DNA of 64,000 bases from Acetobacter aceti. Lineage in GTDB: Bacteria; Pseudomonadota; Alphaproteobacteria; Acetobacterales; Acetobacteraceae. The notes below the pieces were generated by a model. That model saw only the letters and a program-made list of their open reading frames with translations, was not told the DNA's origin and did not search any database. Positions 40,270 through 48,786 of the stretch are shown one piece after another. Each line of letters opens with the position of its first letter. The first letter of the stretch is position 1. The DNA is taken from contig NZ_CP014692.1 in assembly GCF_002005445.1 (NCBI RefSeq), positions 806,001 through 870,000 of the forward strand, read 5' to 3'. The translations under genes were made by a program, and so were the position numbers.

Positions 40270-40463
40270 TCGCGCAAGAAAGAACCGGCAGGGTGGTGGA
40301 GTGGCGGCCTGTCTGTCAATTCATTTCTTTTTCGCAACGCATTCGTTGTCGGATGTCATGAGATTGTGTCCTTCTGTCATTATCCGTTCTCCCTTGCATG
40401 CCTACGCTGTTTCCATGAGGCCACCATGCGGATGGTCACGTGTGAGAGTGTGGGAGAGACGTC

Positions 40464-41723
40464 ATGGCCAATCCGTATCTGGCCGGTTTTGAGAGCAAGT
40501 CGGATATTCTCGCCGCTTCGGAAAAATTCTGGAATCCCGACAAGACCCGCTTCTGGCAGAGTGTGGATGTGCCTCTGGTGATCGGCAAGCGCGAAGGTTA
40601 CGTGCTGACCGATGTGAACGGGCATGAACTGATCGACGTGCATCTTAACGGCGGCACCTACAATCTCGGCCATCGCAATCCCGATGTCATTGCGGCGCTG
40701 ACCGACGCCCTGCAGTATTTCGATATCGGCAATCATCATTTCCCGTCTCCATCCCGGACGGCGCTGGCGGTGAAACTGCTCAAGCTCTCCGGAAAGCCGT
40801 TCGAGCGGGTGGCCTATGCCACCAGCGGCAGCGAGGCCATTGATCTGGCCATCAAGAGCGCCCGTTACGCCACGAAGCGTCGCCGCATCATCTCCATCCG
40901 CAAAGCCTATCACGGACATACCGGCCTCGCTGTTGCGACAGGCGACGAGCGGTTCAGCCAGCTTTTCCTTGCGGATCGTCCGGAAGAGTTCGTGCAGGCG
41001 CCGTTCAACGATCTGGACGCCATGCAGGCCGCGCTGAAAGCGGAGCCGACGGCGGCCGTCATCATGGAAACCATCCCGGCGACCTACGGCTTTCCGCTTC
41101 CGGCTTCCGGTTATCTCGCCGAGATCCGCCGTATGTGCGACGAGACCGGCACGCTCTACATCGCCGATGAAGTGCAGACCGGACTGATGCGTTCCGGCGC
41201 TCTGTGGGCTGTTTCCCGTCAGGATGTGCGTCCAGACATTCTCGTCACCTCCAAGGGACTGGGCGGCGGCATCTACCCCTTCGGTGCGCTCTTGCTGACG
41301 AAGCAGGCCAGTGGCTGGCTGGAGCAGGATGGTTTTGCGCACATGTCCACCTTCTCCGGTTCGGAAGTCGGGTGTTACGTGGCGAACGCCGTTCTCGATC
41401 TGACGACACGCCCGGAAACCGTCGCCAATGTGCAGGCGATCATCGCGCGGTTCGCGACGGGGCTGGCCGGTATCCACAGCCGTCATGCCGACTGGTTCGT
41501 GGGTATCCGTCAGGAGGGCCTGATCATCGGACTGGAATTCGCCACGGCGGAAGGCGCGAAGCCTGTCATGCGGGAGCTGTACAGGCGCGGCGTGTGGGCC
41601 ATCTTCTCCACGCTCGATCCGCGTGTGCTTCAGTTCAAACCGGGTCTGCTGCTTCAGTCCGGGCAGGTGGATGATATCCTGCAAAGACTGGAAGACGCCA
41701 TCACAGCCAGCTCACCTTTCTGA
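40464..41723 (+). CDS. Class III PLP-dependent aminotransferase or phospho-lyase
   Basis: Fold type I PLP enzyme of the class III aminotransferase group. Visible blocks: ATSGSEAIDLAIKSAR (phosphate-binding turn), the AYHGHTGLAVATG region, the Asp of IADEVQTGLMRSG that pairs with the pyridine nitrogen, and the PLP-lysine in TSKGLGGGIYPFGA. Length is 419. Members act on omega-amino groups (ornithine, GABA, putrescine), but the same fold includes the AGXT2L phospho-lyases that split phosphoethanolamine or phosphohydroxylysine. The kinase gene directly downstream makes the phospho-lyase option worth testing. GGGAGAG six bases upstream supports the ATG at 40464. Confidence 0.9.
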   Translation: MANPYLAGFESKSDILAASEKFWNPDKTRFWQSVDVPLVIGKREGYVLTDVNGHELIDVHLNGGTYNLGHRNPDVIAALTDALQYFDIGNHHFPSPSRTALAVKLLKLSGKPFERVAYATSGSEAIDLAIKSARYATKRRRIISIRKAYHGHTGLAVATGDERFSQLFLADRPEEFVQAPFNDLDAMQAALKAEPTAAVIMETIPATYGFPLPASGYLAEIRRMCDETGTLYIADEVQTGLMRSGALWAVSRQDVRPDILVTSKGLGGGIYPFGALLLTKQASGWLEQDGFAHMSTFSGSEVGCYVANAVLDLTTRPETVANVQAIIARFATGLAGIHSRHADWFVGIRQEGLIIGLEFATAEGAKPVMRELYRRGVWAIFSTLDPRVLQFKPGLLLQSGQVDDILQRLEDAITASSPF

Positions 41724-41737
41724 TGGGAGACTGCACC

Positions 41738-42760
41738 ATGACCGCACGCGCCTGGGAGCAGACTGCATGGAACTGGCAGGATAATGTCGAGCCTTTCCTG
41801 TCTCTCTATGGAATTGATCCGGAATCAAGCTGGTCACTGCTGAGTTTTTCAGAAAACTCTGTTTTCCGGATTGATACGCAGGAGGGGGATGTTTTCATCC
41901 TCAGACTCCATCGGCCCCATTATCGCAGCGTGGACGAAATTCTTTCGGAAATCACGTTCATCGAACAGTTGCGTGCCGATAACATCCTGCATACGCCAGC
42001 TATTATTCCAACCCTCGCAGGAAACGCACTGGCTCACACAGGGGAGGGTGAGCAGGAGCAGCATGCAGTGCTGTTTGCCTACCAGCCGGGTGAAATGCCT
42101 TCAGAAGCAGATCTGCCTGAAAAGTTTCAGGAACTGGGTCGTATCTCCGCACAACTGCACAGCTACACAATCAGTCATGACGTTCTGAAACGCCTGAATC
42201 GCCCCGTCTGGGATGTGGATGTGGCGATTGGTGAAAACGCCATGTGGGGCTGCTGGCGTCATACCCGCGCCATGACTCCGGAACAGACCTGTCTGCTGGA
42301 TGCTGCCGACCGCATGGTGCGCGCCGAACTGGAGCGTTATGGCCGTCCGGGTAACCGCTGGGGGTTGCTGCATGGCGATATGCGGCTGACCAACATCCTG
42401 CATAGCGGGGGGCAGACCAGCATCATCGATTTCGATGATTGCGGTTTTGGCTGGCACATGTACGAATTTGCCTGCGCCTGCACGTTCATGGAATGCAGCA
42501 GGGACATCGCCGCCATCGCCGGTGCCTGGCTTAAAGGTTACAGGCAGATACGGCCACTCTCTGAAGAGGATGTCCAGATTATCCCGACCCTGCTGATGCT
42601 GCGCCGTCTGCTGATGGTCGGATGGTTCACCACGCATCAGCACTCCGCTGAGGCGCGCGCGCTGGAGTCTGGGTTTCTTGAAGAGTCTCTGACCATGGCG
42701 CGAGGGTATCTTGATGGCACGTTTCTGCCCGGTCTGACACGCGTCACGGAAGAAGCCTGA
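41738..42760 (+). CDS. APH-fold small-molecule kinase (phosphotransferase enzyme family)
   Basis: Aminoglycoside-phosphotransferase/choline-kinase fold, 340 residues. An N-lobe nucleotide-binding strand (FSENSVFRIDTQEGDVFILRLHR) and the catalytic loop LLHGDMRLTNIL hold the catalytic Asp and Asn. The metal-binding Asp lies in IIDFDDCGFGW. The family phosphorylates hydroxyl groups of amino alcohols, sugars or homoserine; members include hydroxylysine and ethanolamine kinases and the SrkA kinase. GGGAG eight bases upstream supports ATG 41738; an ATG at 41723 overlapping the aminotransferase stop is possible. Tight linkage to the PLP enzyme suggests sequential action. Confidence 0.85.
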   Translation: MTARAWEQTAWNWQDNVEPFLSLYGIDPESSWSLLSFSENSVFRIDTQEGDVFILRLHRPHYRSVDEILSEITFIEQLRADNILHTPAIIPTLAGNALAHTGEGEQEQHAVLFAYQPGEMPSEADLPEKFQELGRISAQLHSYTISHDVLKRLNRPVWDVDVAIGENAMWGCWRHTRAMTPEQTCLLDAADRMVRAELERYGRPGNRWGLLHGDMRLTNILHSGGQTSIIDFDDCGFGWHMYEFACACTFMECSRDIAAIAGAWLKGYRQIRPLSEEDVQIIPTLLMLRRLLMVGWFTTHQHSAEARALESGFLEESLTMARGYLDGTFLPGLTRVTEEA

Positions 42761-42841
42761 GGCTGTTTTCGCGGGTTTATATTGTTTCGATAAAGCAATG
42801 AAAAATATCATCGTTTCCTGTTTTCACAGAGGCTGACCGTG

Positions 42842-44296
42842 ATGAAAAACACTTCAACATCCCCGCCGCCAGCGAATGCCGGCTCCAGCCTGCAAGGAAA
42901 TCTCGGTGTTGCGTCCATTGTCATGATGGTGGTTGCAGCCGCAGCGCCCCTGACCGTCATGGCGGCTAACAGCCCGCTGATCATCGCCATGGGTAACGGG
43001 ATTGCAGCCCCTCTGGATGCCGCCATCGCGACGTTCATCATGTATCTGTTCACCGCGGGCTTCATTTTCATGTCGCGTTACGTGGCGAACGCGGGAGCAT
43101 TCTACGCCTATATCCAGAAGGGACTTGGAAGGCAGATCGGCCTTGCGTCCGCCACGATGGCGGCAGCGTCCTACAGCTTCATCGTGATCGCCCTGGAAGC
43201 CTATATCGGCTACACATTAAGCGAACTTCTGCATAATGCACTTGGATTTTCCGTTCCGTGGTGGCTCCTGTCCATAGCCGTCGTCGCGATCGCGGGTTTT
43301 CTGGGATACCGACATATCGAGATGAGTTCACGGTTTCTCGGTATTGCGCTGGTTCTGGAAGTGGGCGTCGTTCTGTTGGCCGATCTCGTTATCGTGGCGA
43401 CAAAGGGTGTTTCGTCCCTGTCGGTCGAGCCTTTTACGGCTCATGCCGCGCTGTCCGGTTCACCCGGTCTTGGCATCATGTTCGCCATCTACTGCTTCAT
43501 CGGTTTTGAATCGACCGTGATCTTTCGGGAGGAAGCCCGCAATCCCGATGTGACCATTCCCCGTGCCACTTACGCGGCGGTATTTGGCGTGGGTCTTTTC
43601 TACGTCATTTCAATGTGGTGCGAGGTCGCCGGTTTCGGACTGGATTCAGTCGTTCCCATGGCCAATGAGCATACCGGCGACATGTATCTGCTGCTGATCC
43701 GTTCCTATATGGGGCAGGTCAGCGAGGATATCGTCAATGTTCTGCTTATAACGAGCCTTTTTGCCTGCATTCTCGCCCTGCACAACGTCGTGGTGCGATA
43801 CCAGTACATCATGTCCCGTTACGGCGTGCTGCCTGCCGGTATTTCCAATGTGCACGCAGATCATTCCTCTCCCCACGTTTCTTCCCTTGTGCAGTCCTGC
43901 ACCTCTTTCGGCGGATTGCTCATCCTGCTGATTCTCGGTCTTGACCCGGTGACACAGATCTATGCGTGGGGCGCGACAGCCGGAACGCTGGGTTACATGG
44001 TCATCCTGTCCCTGACCTGCATATCGGTTCTTGTGTTCTTCAATGTCCGCAGCAAGGGGCTTGGAAATGTCTGGCATACATTGATTGCGCCCATCGGAGG
44101 ACTTATTGGTCTTCTGGCATGCCTGTGGATTGCGGTTGCCAACCTTCCTGCCCTGATCGGTGGGGATAACGCCTCCATCGCTGCGTGGGGTATCGGTTTT
44201 CTGGTGATCGTAACCTTTATCGGCGGGTATGGTCTCGCCAGTCACATGAAGAGCAGATATCCCCGCCGGTTTGAGGCGCTGAGGGAACTGGCCTGA
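42842..44296 (+). CDS. APC-family amino acid/amine permease
   Basis: Twelve-segment transporter of the amino acid-polyamine-organocation superfamily, 484 residues. The first segment has the unwound GxG-type substrate-site motif region (VVAAAAPLTVMAANSPLIIAMGNG). A conserved block near segment 6 reads IYCFIGFESTVIFREEARNPDVTIPRAT, typical of the group with a glutamate-rich loop. The substrate is unknown, but is presumably what the kinase and PLP enzyme act on. AGAGG upstream could serve ATG 42842 or GTG 42839. It is 81 bases after the kinase gene and followed by a long hairpin. Confidence 0.9.
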   Translation: MKNTSTSPPPANAGSSLQGNLGVASIVMMVVAAAAPLTVMAANSPLIIAMGNGIAAPLDAAIATFIMYLFTAGFIFMSRYVANAGAFYAYIQKGLGRQIGLASATMAAASYSFIVIALEAYIGYTLSELLHNALGFSVPWWLLSIAVVAIAGFLGYRHIEMSSRFLGIALVLEVGVVLLADLVIVATKGVSSLSVEPFTAHAALSGSPGLGIMFAIYCFIGFESTVIFREEARNPDVTIPRATYAAVFGVGLFYVISMWCEVAGFGLDSVVPMANEHTGDMYLLLIRSYMGQVSEDIVNVLLITSLFACILALHNVVVRYQYIMSRYGVLPAGISNVHADHSSPHVSSLVQSCTSFGGLLILLILGLDPVTQIYAWGATAGTLGYMVILSLTCISVLVFFNVRSKGLGNVWHTLIAPIGGLIGLLACLWIAVANLPALIGGDNASIAAWGIGFLVIVTFIGGYGLASHMKSRYPRRFEALRELA

Positions 44297-44325
44297 CCGT
44301 CTGCCGCTGATTGGACAAGGCATCA

Positions 44326-44371
44326 TCCTGATCATGGTGGGCTCTGGAACCATTGCTCACCATGATCAGGA
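44326..44371 (+). terminator. Long inverted repeat after the permease gene
   Basis: Perfect 14-base arms (TCCTGATCATGGTG and CACCATGATCAGGA) around an 18-base loop, starting 29 bases after the permease stop. No T-run follows, so it may act as a weak terminator or an mRNA-stabilising hairpin. Confidence 0.5.
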
Positions 44372-44489
44372 CTTCATGAAGACAATAATGACATATGTTT
44401 TCGCCACGCCATTCCCTGCATCAGAGCCGCTTCCGGACGTTGACAGAATTGTGAGCGGCAGTATCACATCCTGATTGCTTGTGGTCCGC

Positions 44490-44717
44490 CATGTCGCTTG
44501 TCTGCTGTGGTGGCTAAGAGGGAAACCGGTGTCAGGCCGGTGCTGTCCCCGCAACTGTATGCCGCGAGGCTGACGATTGTCTGAACACCACTGGATACTG
44601 TCGCGAGGCGGTCCGGGAAGGTTTTTCGTCAGATCGATGACCGGTAAGCTAGGAGACCTGCCACGGCAACGGAGTCACGGACAGGGCCGCTGAACGGGGG
44701 GTTTCAGGGGCGAGGCC
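44490..44717 (+). promoter_or_regulatory. Cobalamin riboswitch with SD-sequestering hairpin
   Basis: Core elements of a B12 riboswitch are present in order: AAGAGGGAA followed by the CCGGTGTCAGGCCGGTGCTG hairpin, CCCCGCAACTGT, and the B12 box AAGCTAGGAGACCTGCC at 44646-44662. Downstream, GGCC at 44685-44688 and GGCC at 44714-44717 can close a hairpin. Its 3' side contains the Shine-Dalgarno region GGGGCGAGG, eight bases before the ATG at 44724. Cobalamin binding is therefore expected to switch off translation of the receptor, the usual direction for such switches. The 5' boundary is approximate. Confidence 0.93.
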
Positions 44718-44723
44718 AACGTA

Positions 44724-47015
44724 ATGCTGGTCTCCGCTGTGGTGACGTTCTGTCGGAGCATCACCGTGCATCCCGTATCACGCCACATTGGTTTCATGGC
44801 CGTCAGCCTGACCTGTCTCTTCACCGCTCATGCCGCAACGGCGGAGCGGTCGGGAAAGATACAGTCCCCGCCTCATAAAGCTGTGCCCGCCGGACACGCT
44901 GAAAATATCAAAATCCAGGGCAGGCAGCCCCAGTTGCGGCAGACGACCGCTATCGGTGGCAAGCTTGGCCTTTCCATCCAGCACTCTCCCGCCACCATCA
45001 ATGTGATCGAACATGATGTCATGATGCAGCGCGGTTATGCTCAGGCGGAAGATGCCGGTGATAGTGCTCCCGGCGTATCGTCGGGCGGCGGGCCGGGCAG
45101 TCCTGCCCAGTTCATGATGCGTGGTTTTACCGGTAATCAGGTGCAGATCCTGCGGGATGGAACCTATTTCGGTCCTACAACCATGGTGAACCGGCCGCAG
45201 AACGCGTTCAATCTGGAAAGTGTTCAGATCCTCAAAGGTCCATCATCCGTTCTGTATGGACAGGGAGCTGTTGGCGGAACAGTGGATATGCGGACACGTA
45301 ATCCAACTTTTGACGCGCCTCATGCAAACGCACTTCTTTCCTATGGAAGTTTCAATACATGGAATGCCGGCGTCGGAGGGTCCCTGCCGATCACGAACAC
45401 ACTGGCCATCCGGGCGGATTTCAGCCGCACATCTTCGGATGGATTTGTGAAGGGCGCTGATCCTCATTCCAATGATTTCACGACAACCCTGCTGTGGAAG
45501 CCGACTTCAAAATTCACTGCCCGGCTGGGCATGGACTATCTCACGGATCGGCTTTCCACCTATTACGGCACGCCTCTGGTCGATATTGGACAGACCGGGG
45601 GACGTGTTGGTGGACTGGTAAATTCCACCAGGGGGCTCGGCATTACCCGTAAAGAAATGTGGAAGTATTATAATGTCCGCAACGCCGAGGCCGGGTCGGT
45701 CAATGCGACGCCCACCCTCCATCTTGACTGGCAGGCTACGCCGTCGATTTCACTGCATGGCAGCAGTTATTTCATCTATTCCAAAAGGCGCTGGAATAAC
45801 GCCGAGAGTCTGAGTTATATGGTGGATGCAGGCAGGGTTGACGCCTCTGGGAACGCCATCGGACAAGGACGAATTGCACGCGACCGTTTCTACGTTTTCC
45901 AAAATCAGCATCAGGTGGGCAGCAGTCTTTACGCCAGTTTTGATTCTTCTGTTTCTGGCATGAAAAATCGATTTATTCTGGGAGGAGATGCTTACTATCT
46001 CCGCTTTATCCGCAATCGTGGTTTTCCTGACGCCACCTATGCTGACAGCGTTTCTCTGGCAGGCCCGGAGCAGACGGCGCTGGGATCGTTCGCAGGCGAA
46101 TATCCGTTCAATAAATCACCCACGACAATGGTACAGGCCGGACTGTTTCTGGAAGATGTCCTGACAATTCGTGAGACGCTGAGGCTCGTTGGCGGTTTCC
46201 GGTATGACTGGTTGTCGCTCAATCGGCAGAACTACAGGCAGGATGGCAGTTTCAACGCCAGCACCAGTTTCCGCGGTCACTATAATCCGGATAATTTCAG
46301 GATTGGTCCCGTTTACGATATTACAAAAAACATCAGCGTTTATGGGGTTTACACGACAGGGGAAGACCCGCCGGGTTCCAATCTTTTCACGGCCAACCGT
46401 GGTCAGTTCTCGCGTCTCAGCCATGCGCGACAGGGTGAAATCGGTGTGAAAGCCTCCGCGCTGGACGGGCGCTTCACCACGACACTGGCTTTGTATGACA
46501 TTCGCCGCACGCGTATTCTTGTCACGACCGGACCGGATACCGTCGCGACTGCCGGCGTGCAGAAGTCTCGCGGCGTGGAATGGCAGGGGGATCTCATTCT
46601 CAACCGGCATTTCAGCTTTAACGGGAATGTCGCCTACACATGGTCCCGCTACGGTTCTTTCCATCCGAGTGCGACAGTGGACGCTTCCGGCAATCAGGTT
46701 CCCAATGTACCGGCTGTGACCGCCAACCTCTGGGGGATCTGGTCGCGTGTCCGGGGGCTGCCGCTCGATCTTGGCGCTGGCATGCGGTATGTTTCAGCCC
46801 GAAAAGGAGACTACGCCAACACGCTGACCATGAAAGATTATGCTCTGGTCAATGTTTTCGCAGCGTGGCACGCCTACAAAGGCATCACCCTGTATGGTCG
46901 TATCGACAATATCGGTAACAAGCATTTCGTTCAGTGGGCCGATACGGGATATTCCGGACAGGTTCTGCTTGGGGCGCCGCGTTCCTTTTCCATCAGCATG
47001 CAGGCCGGCTTCTGA
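44724..47015 (+). CDS. TonB-dependent outer-membrane receptor, siderophore-receptor type
   Basis: 763-residue outer-membrane active transporter. A signal peptide (about 1-40, ending AHAATA) precedes a plug domain (PATINVIEHDVMMQRGYAQAEDA; FMMRGFTGNQVQILRDG; ESVQILKGPSSVLYGQGAVGGTVDM). A 22-strand barrel follows, ending in aromatic SFSISMQAGF, the C-terminal signal for BAM. The plug pattern is closest to ferrichrome/hydroxamate siderophore receptors, not to BtuB. Yet the gene is directly under a cobalamin riboswitch, pointing to a corrinoid or B12-related ligand. There is no STN signalling domain. The next gene is a PepSY membrane protein. Confidence 0.92.
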   Translation: MLVSAVVTFCRSITVHPVSRHIGFMAVSLTCLFTAHAATAERSGKIQSPPHKAVPAGHAENIKIQGRQPQLRQTTAIGGKLGLSIQHSPATINVIEHDVMMQRGYAQAEDAGDSAPGVSSGGGPGSPAQFMMRGFTGNQVQILRDGTYFGPTTMVNRPQNAFNLESVQILKGPSSVLYGQGAVGGTVDMRTRNPTFDAPHANALLSYGSFNTWNAGVGGSLPITNTLAIRADFSRTSSDGFVKGADPHSNDFTTTLLWKPTSKFTARLGMDYLTDRLSTYYGTPLVDIGQTGGRVGGLVNSTRGLGITRKEMWKYYNVRNAEAGSVNATPTLHLDWQATPSISLHGSSYFIYSKRRWNNAESLSYMVDAGRVDASGNAIGQGRIARDRFYVFQNQHQVGSSLYASFDSSVSGMKNRFILGGDAYYLRFIRNRGFPDATYADSVSLAGPEQTALGSFAGEYPFNKSPTTMVQAGLFLEDVLTIRETLRLVGGFRYDWLSLNRQNYRQDGSFNASTSFRGHYNPDNFRIGPVYDITKNISVYGVYTTGEDPPGSNLFTANRGQFSRLSHARQGEIGVKASALDGRFTTTLALYDIRRTRILVTTGPDTVATAGVQKSRGVEWQGDLILNRHFSFNGNVAYTWSRYGSFHPSATVDASGNQVPNVPAVTANLWGIWSRVRGLPLDLGAGMRYVSARKGDYANTLTMKDYALVNVFAAWHAYKGITLYGRIDNIGNKHFVQWADTGYSGQVLLGAPRSFSISMQAGF

Positions 47016-47100
47016 GCATCTGCCTGTGTTTACAGAAGATTGAGAGTTTCCCATCGGGTTGCTTTCATCGGGCAGCCCGTGGAACTCTCTTTTCGGAACA

Positions 47101-48555
47101 ATGATGTTTACAAAAAAATATCTCATCCGAAAACTTTTTCTGATCCATCGGTGGATGGGAATCTGCCTCTGTCTCCTGATGGCGTCATGGTGTGCGTCGG
47201 GTATCGTTATGCTGTGGCGTCCCTGGCCTCAGCCATCAGCAACAGCTTTGGCTCATGTCCATCCATTGCTGAAATTCCCCGAAAATTTTTCCAGAATCAG
47301 AAATATTGTTGATGCTGGAAGACGTTTCAGTCACGCTCGATTGACGATGGTAGGAGAAATTCCTGTTCTCGTCCTTCAGGCGGAACAGGGAGGTGCTCAG
47401 GTCCTCAATCTTGCCAGCGGGAAAGAAGGGTTCCTCTCTGCCGAAATCACGGCTGCCAGTGCCCGGTCATATCTTCAGGCAAGGCATGTTTCCGATCATG
47501 TCATTTTCGACAAGCTGACAACCGACGATCAGTGGATTTTGAACAGCCGTGACAGGTCTGAAGGGTTTTACAGATTTCATGCCAATGATGCTGGCGGAAA
47601 TCAGGTCTACGTCTCGCGTGTGACAGGCGACGTCGGGCAGGCGACCGATAAAACGACGCGGCGCTGGGCATGGTTCGGGGCGATCCCACACTGGATTTAT
47701 CCGGCAATACTTCGTCGACATCCTGCGCTGTGGCACGATGTCGTTATCATATTGTCAGGATCAGGTGTTTTCCTCACCATAACCGGACTGTCTGTCGGTT
47801 TTCTGCGACTGAAGAAGGTATGGCCATTTTCCGTCTATCGGGGCTGGCACCTGTTTCATCATATCTGTGGAACCGTGTCTGGCCTGATGGCGCTTGCGTG
47901 GATCACCAGCGGATTTCTGACAATGAATCCCGCCGGTCTTTTTCAGGGGCAAAAACCGTCCTTATGGCAGGACCGCCTTTCCGGATATGTTACGGGCAGT
48001 GATATTGTCGGGATATTGCTGGACGTTGCGGCGAAACGGTCATGGGAGCAGAAACAGACTGACTGGCAGGAGGTCGATGTTGTTCCCTTGGGTGGCCATC
48101 CCTTTCTGGTGCTTCATCATGCGGATGGGCGGGTGGAACGGTTTGCCAGAGATGCAACGCCTGTCGTGCTGACGGCTGCCAGTCTTGAAGAAGCTCTGCA
48201 AAACCAGAATTTTTTTGATCCGGATGCCCGAATAGTTTCTCTGGATAAAGCCGATGACTATTATTTTGACCGCCCCCTGAAGAAACGCCGCTTTCCGGTT
48301 TTGCGCGCCGCTGCGCCAGAGGGAACGCTGCTCTATATCGATGCGCAATCCGGAGAGTTATCGGCTGTCCTCGATACAGCGGCCCGTCATTCCCGCTGGT
48401 TGGTCTACGGCGTGCATGATCTTGATTTCTTCGTCTGGCTAAGATCCGCCGCCGCCATGTGGATGCTTGTGCTTCCCGCGCTTTGCGGTGTGATGGCTCT
48501 CTATGTGTCCGCAATCGTACTGGCGGTTCGCAGGCTGCGTCGCACATTGCGATAA
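47101..48555 (+). CDS. PepSY-domain inner-membrane protein
   Basis: PepSY-TM family protein, about 484 residues. An N-terminal membrane segment follows the HRWMG motif (LIHRWMGICLCLLMASWCASGIVMLW). The later pairs of segments are GVFLTITGLSVGFL, HHICGTVSGLMALAWITSGF and WMLVLPALCGVMALYVSAIVLAV. Intervening PepSY domains include GDVGQATDKTTRRWAWFGAIPHW. Several His residues in or near membrane segments could bind haem. Family members beside TonB receptors include ferric-siderophore reductases such as FoxB/FsrB-type proteins. Position implies control by the same B12 riboswitch. ATG 47101 or 47104 is the likely start. Confidence 0.85.
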   Translation: MMFTKKYLIRKLFLIHRWMGICLCLLMASWCASGIVMLWRPWPQPSATALAHVHPLLKFPENFSRIRNIVDAGRRFSHARLTMVGEIPVLVLQAEQGGAQVLNLASGKEGFLSAEITAASARSYLQARHVSDHVIFDKLTTDDQWILNSRDRSEGFYRFHANDAGGNQVYVSRVTGDVGQATDKTTRRWAWFGAIPHWIYPAILRRHPALWHDVVIILSGSGVFLTITGLSVGFLRLKKVWPFSVYRGWHLFHHICGTVSGLMALAWITSGFLTMNPAGLFQGQKPSLWQDRLSGYVTGSDIVGILLDVAAKRSWEQKQTDWQEVDVVPLGGHPFLVLHHADGRVERFARDATPVVLTAASLEEALQNQNFFDPDARIVSLDKADDYYFDRPLKKRRFPVLRAAAPEGTLLYIDAQSGELSAVLDTAARHSRWLVYGVHDLDFFVWLRSAAAMWMLVLPALCGVMALYVSAIVLAVRRLRRTLR

Positions 48556-48661
48556 CCGGCCTGATGGCTCCAGACAGGGCAGGACGTGGAAAACTGACCG
48601 TCCTGGTCATTGGTCTCCTTGTCTTGGCGGGAAGGTCGCCCAACCTATAGGGATGTGCTTT

Positions 48662-48690
48662 TTGCACTCCGAGCCAATCTCCGGCATAAA
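48662..48690 (+). promoter_or_regulatory. Candidate promoter for the DAHP synthase gene
   Basis: TTGCAC (48662-48667), 17-base spacer, CATAAA (48685-48690), about 97 bases upstream of the start codon. It is the best sigma-70-like match in the 230-base gap. Not proven. Confidence 0.4.
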
Positions 48691-48786
48691 GTTCACCCCG
48701 CGCCTTGCGTGGTGATCCCTTCAACATCAGCTTTCTCTGAAACAGCCGGTCTCTGAAAGCCCGGCGCTTATCGACAGGAACCGACC

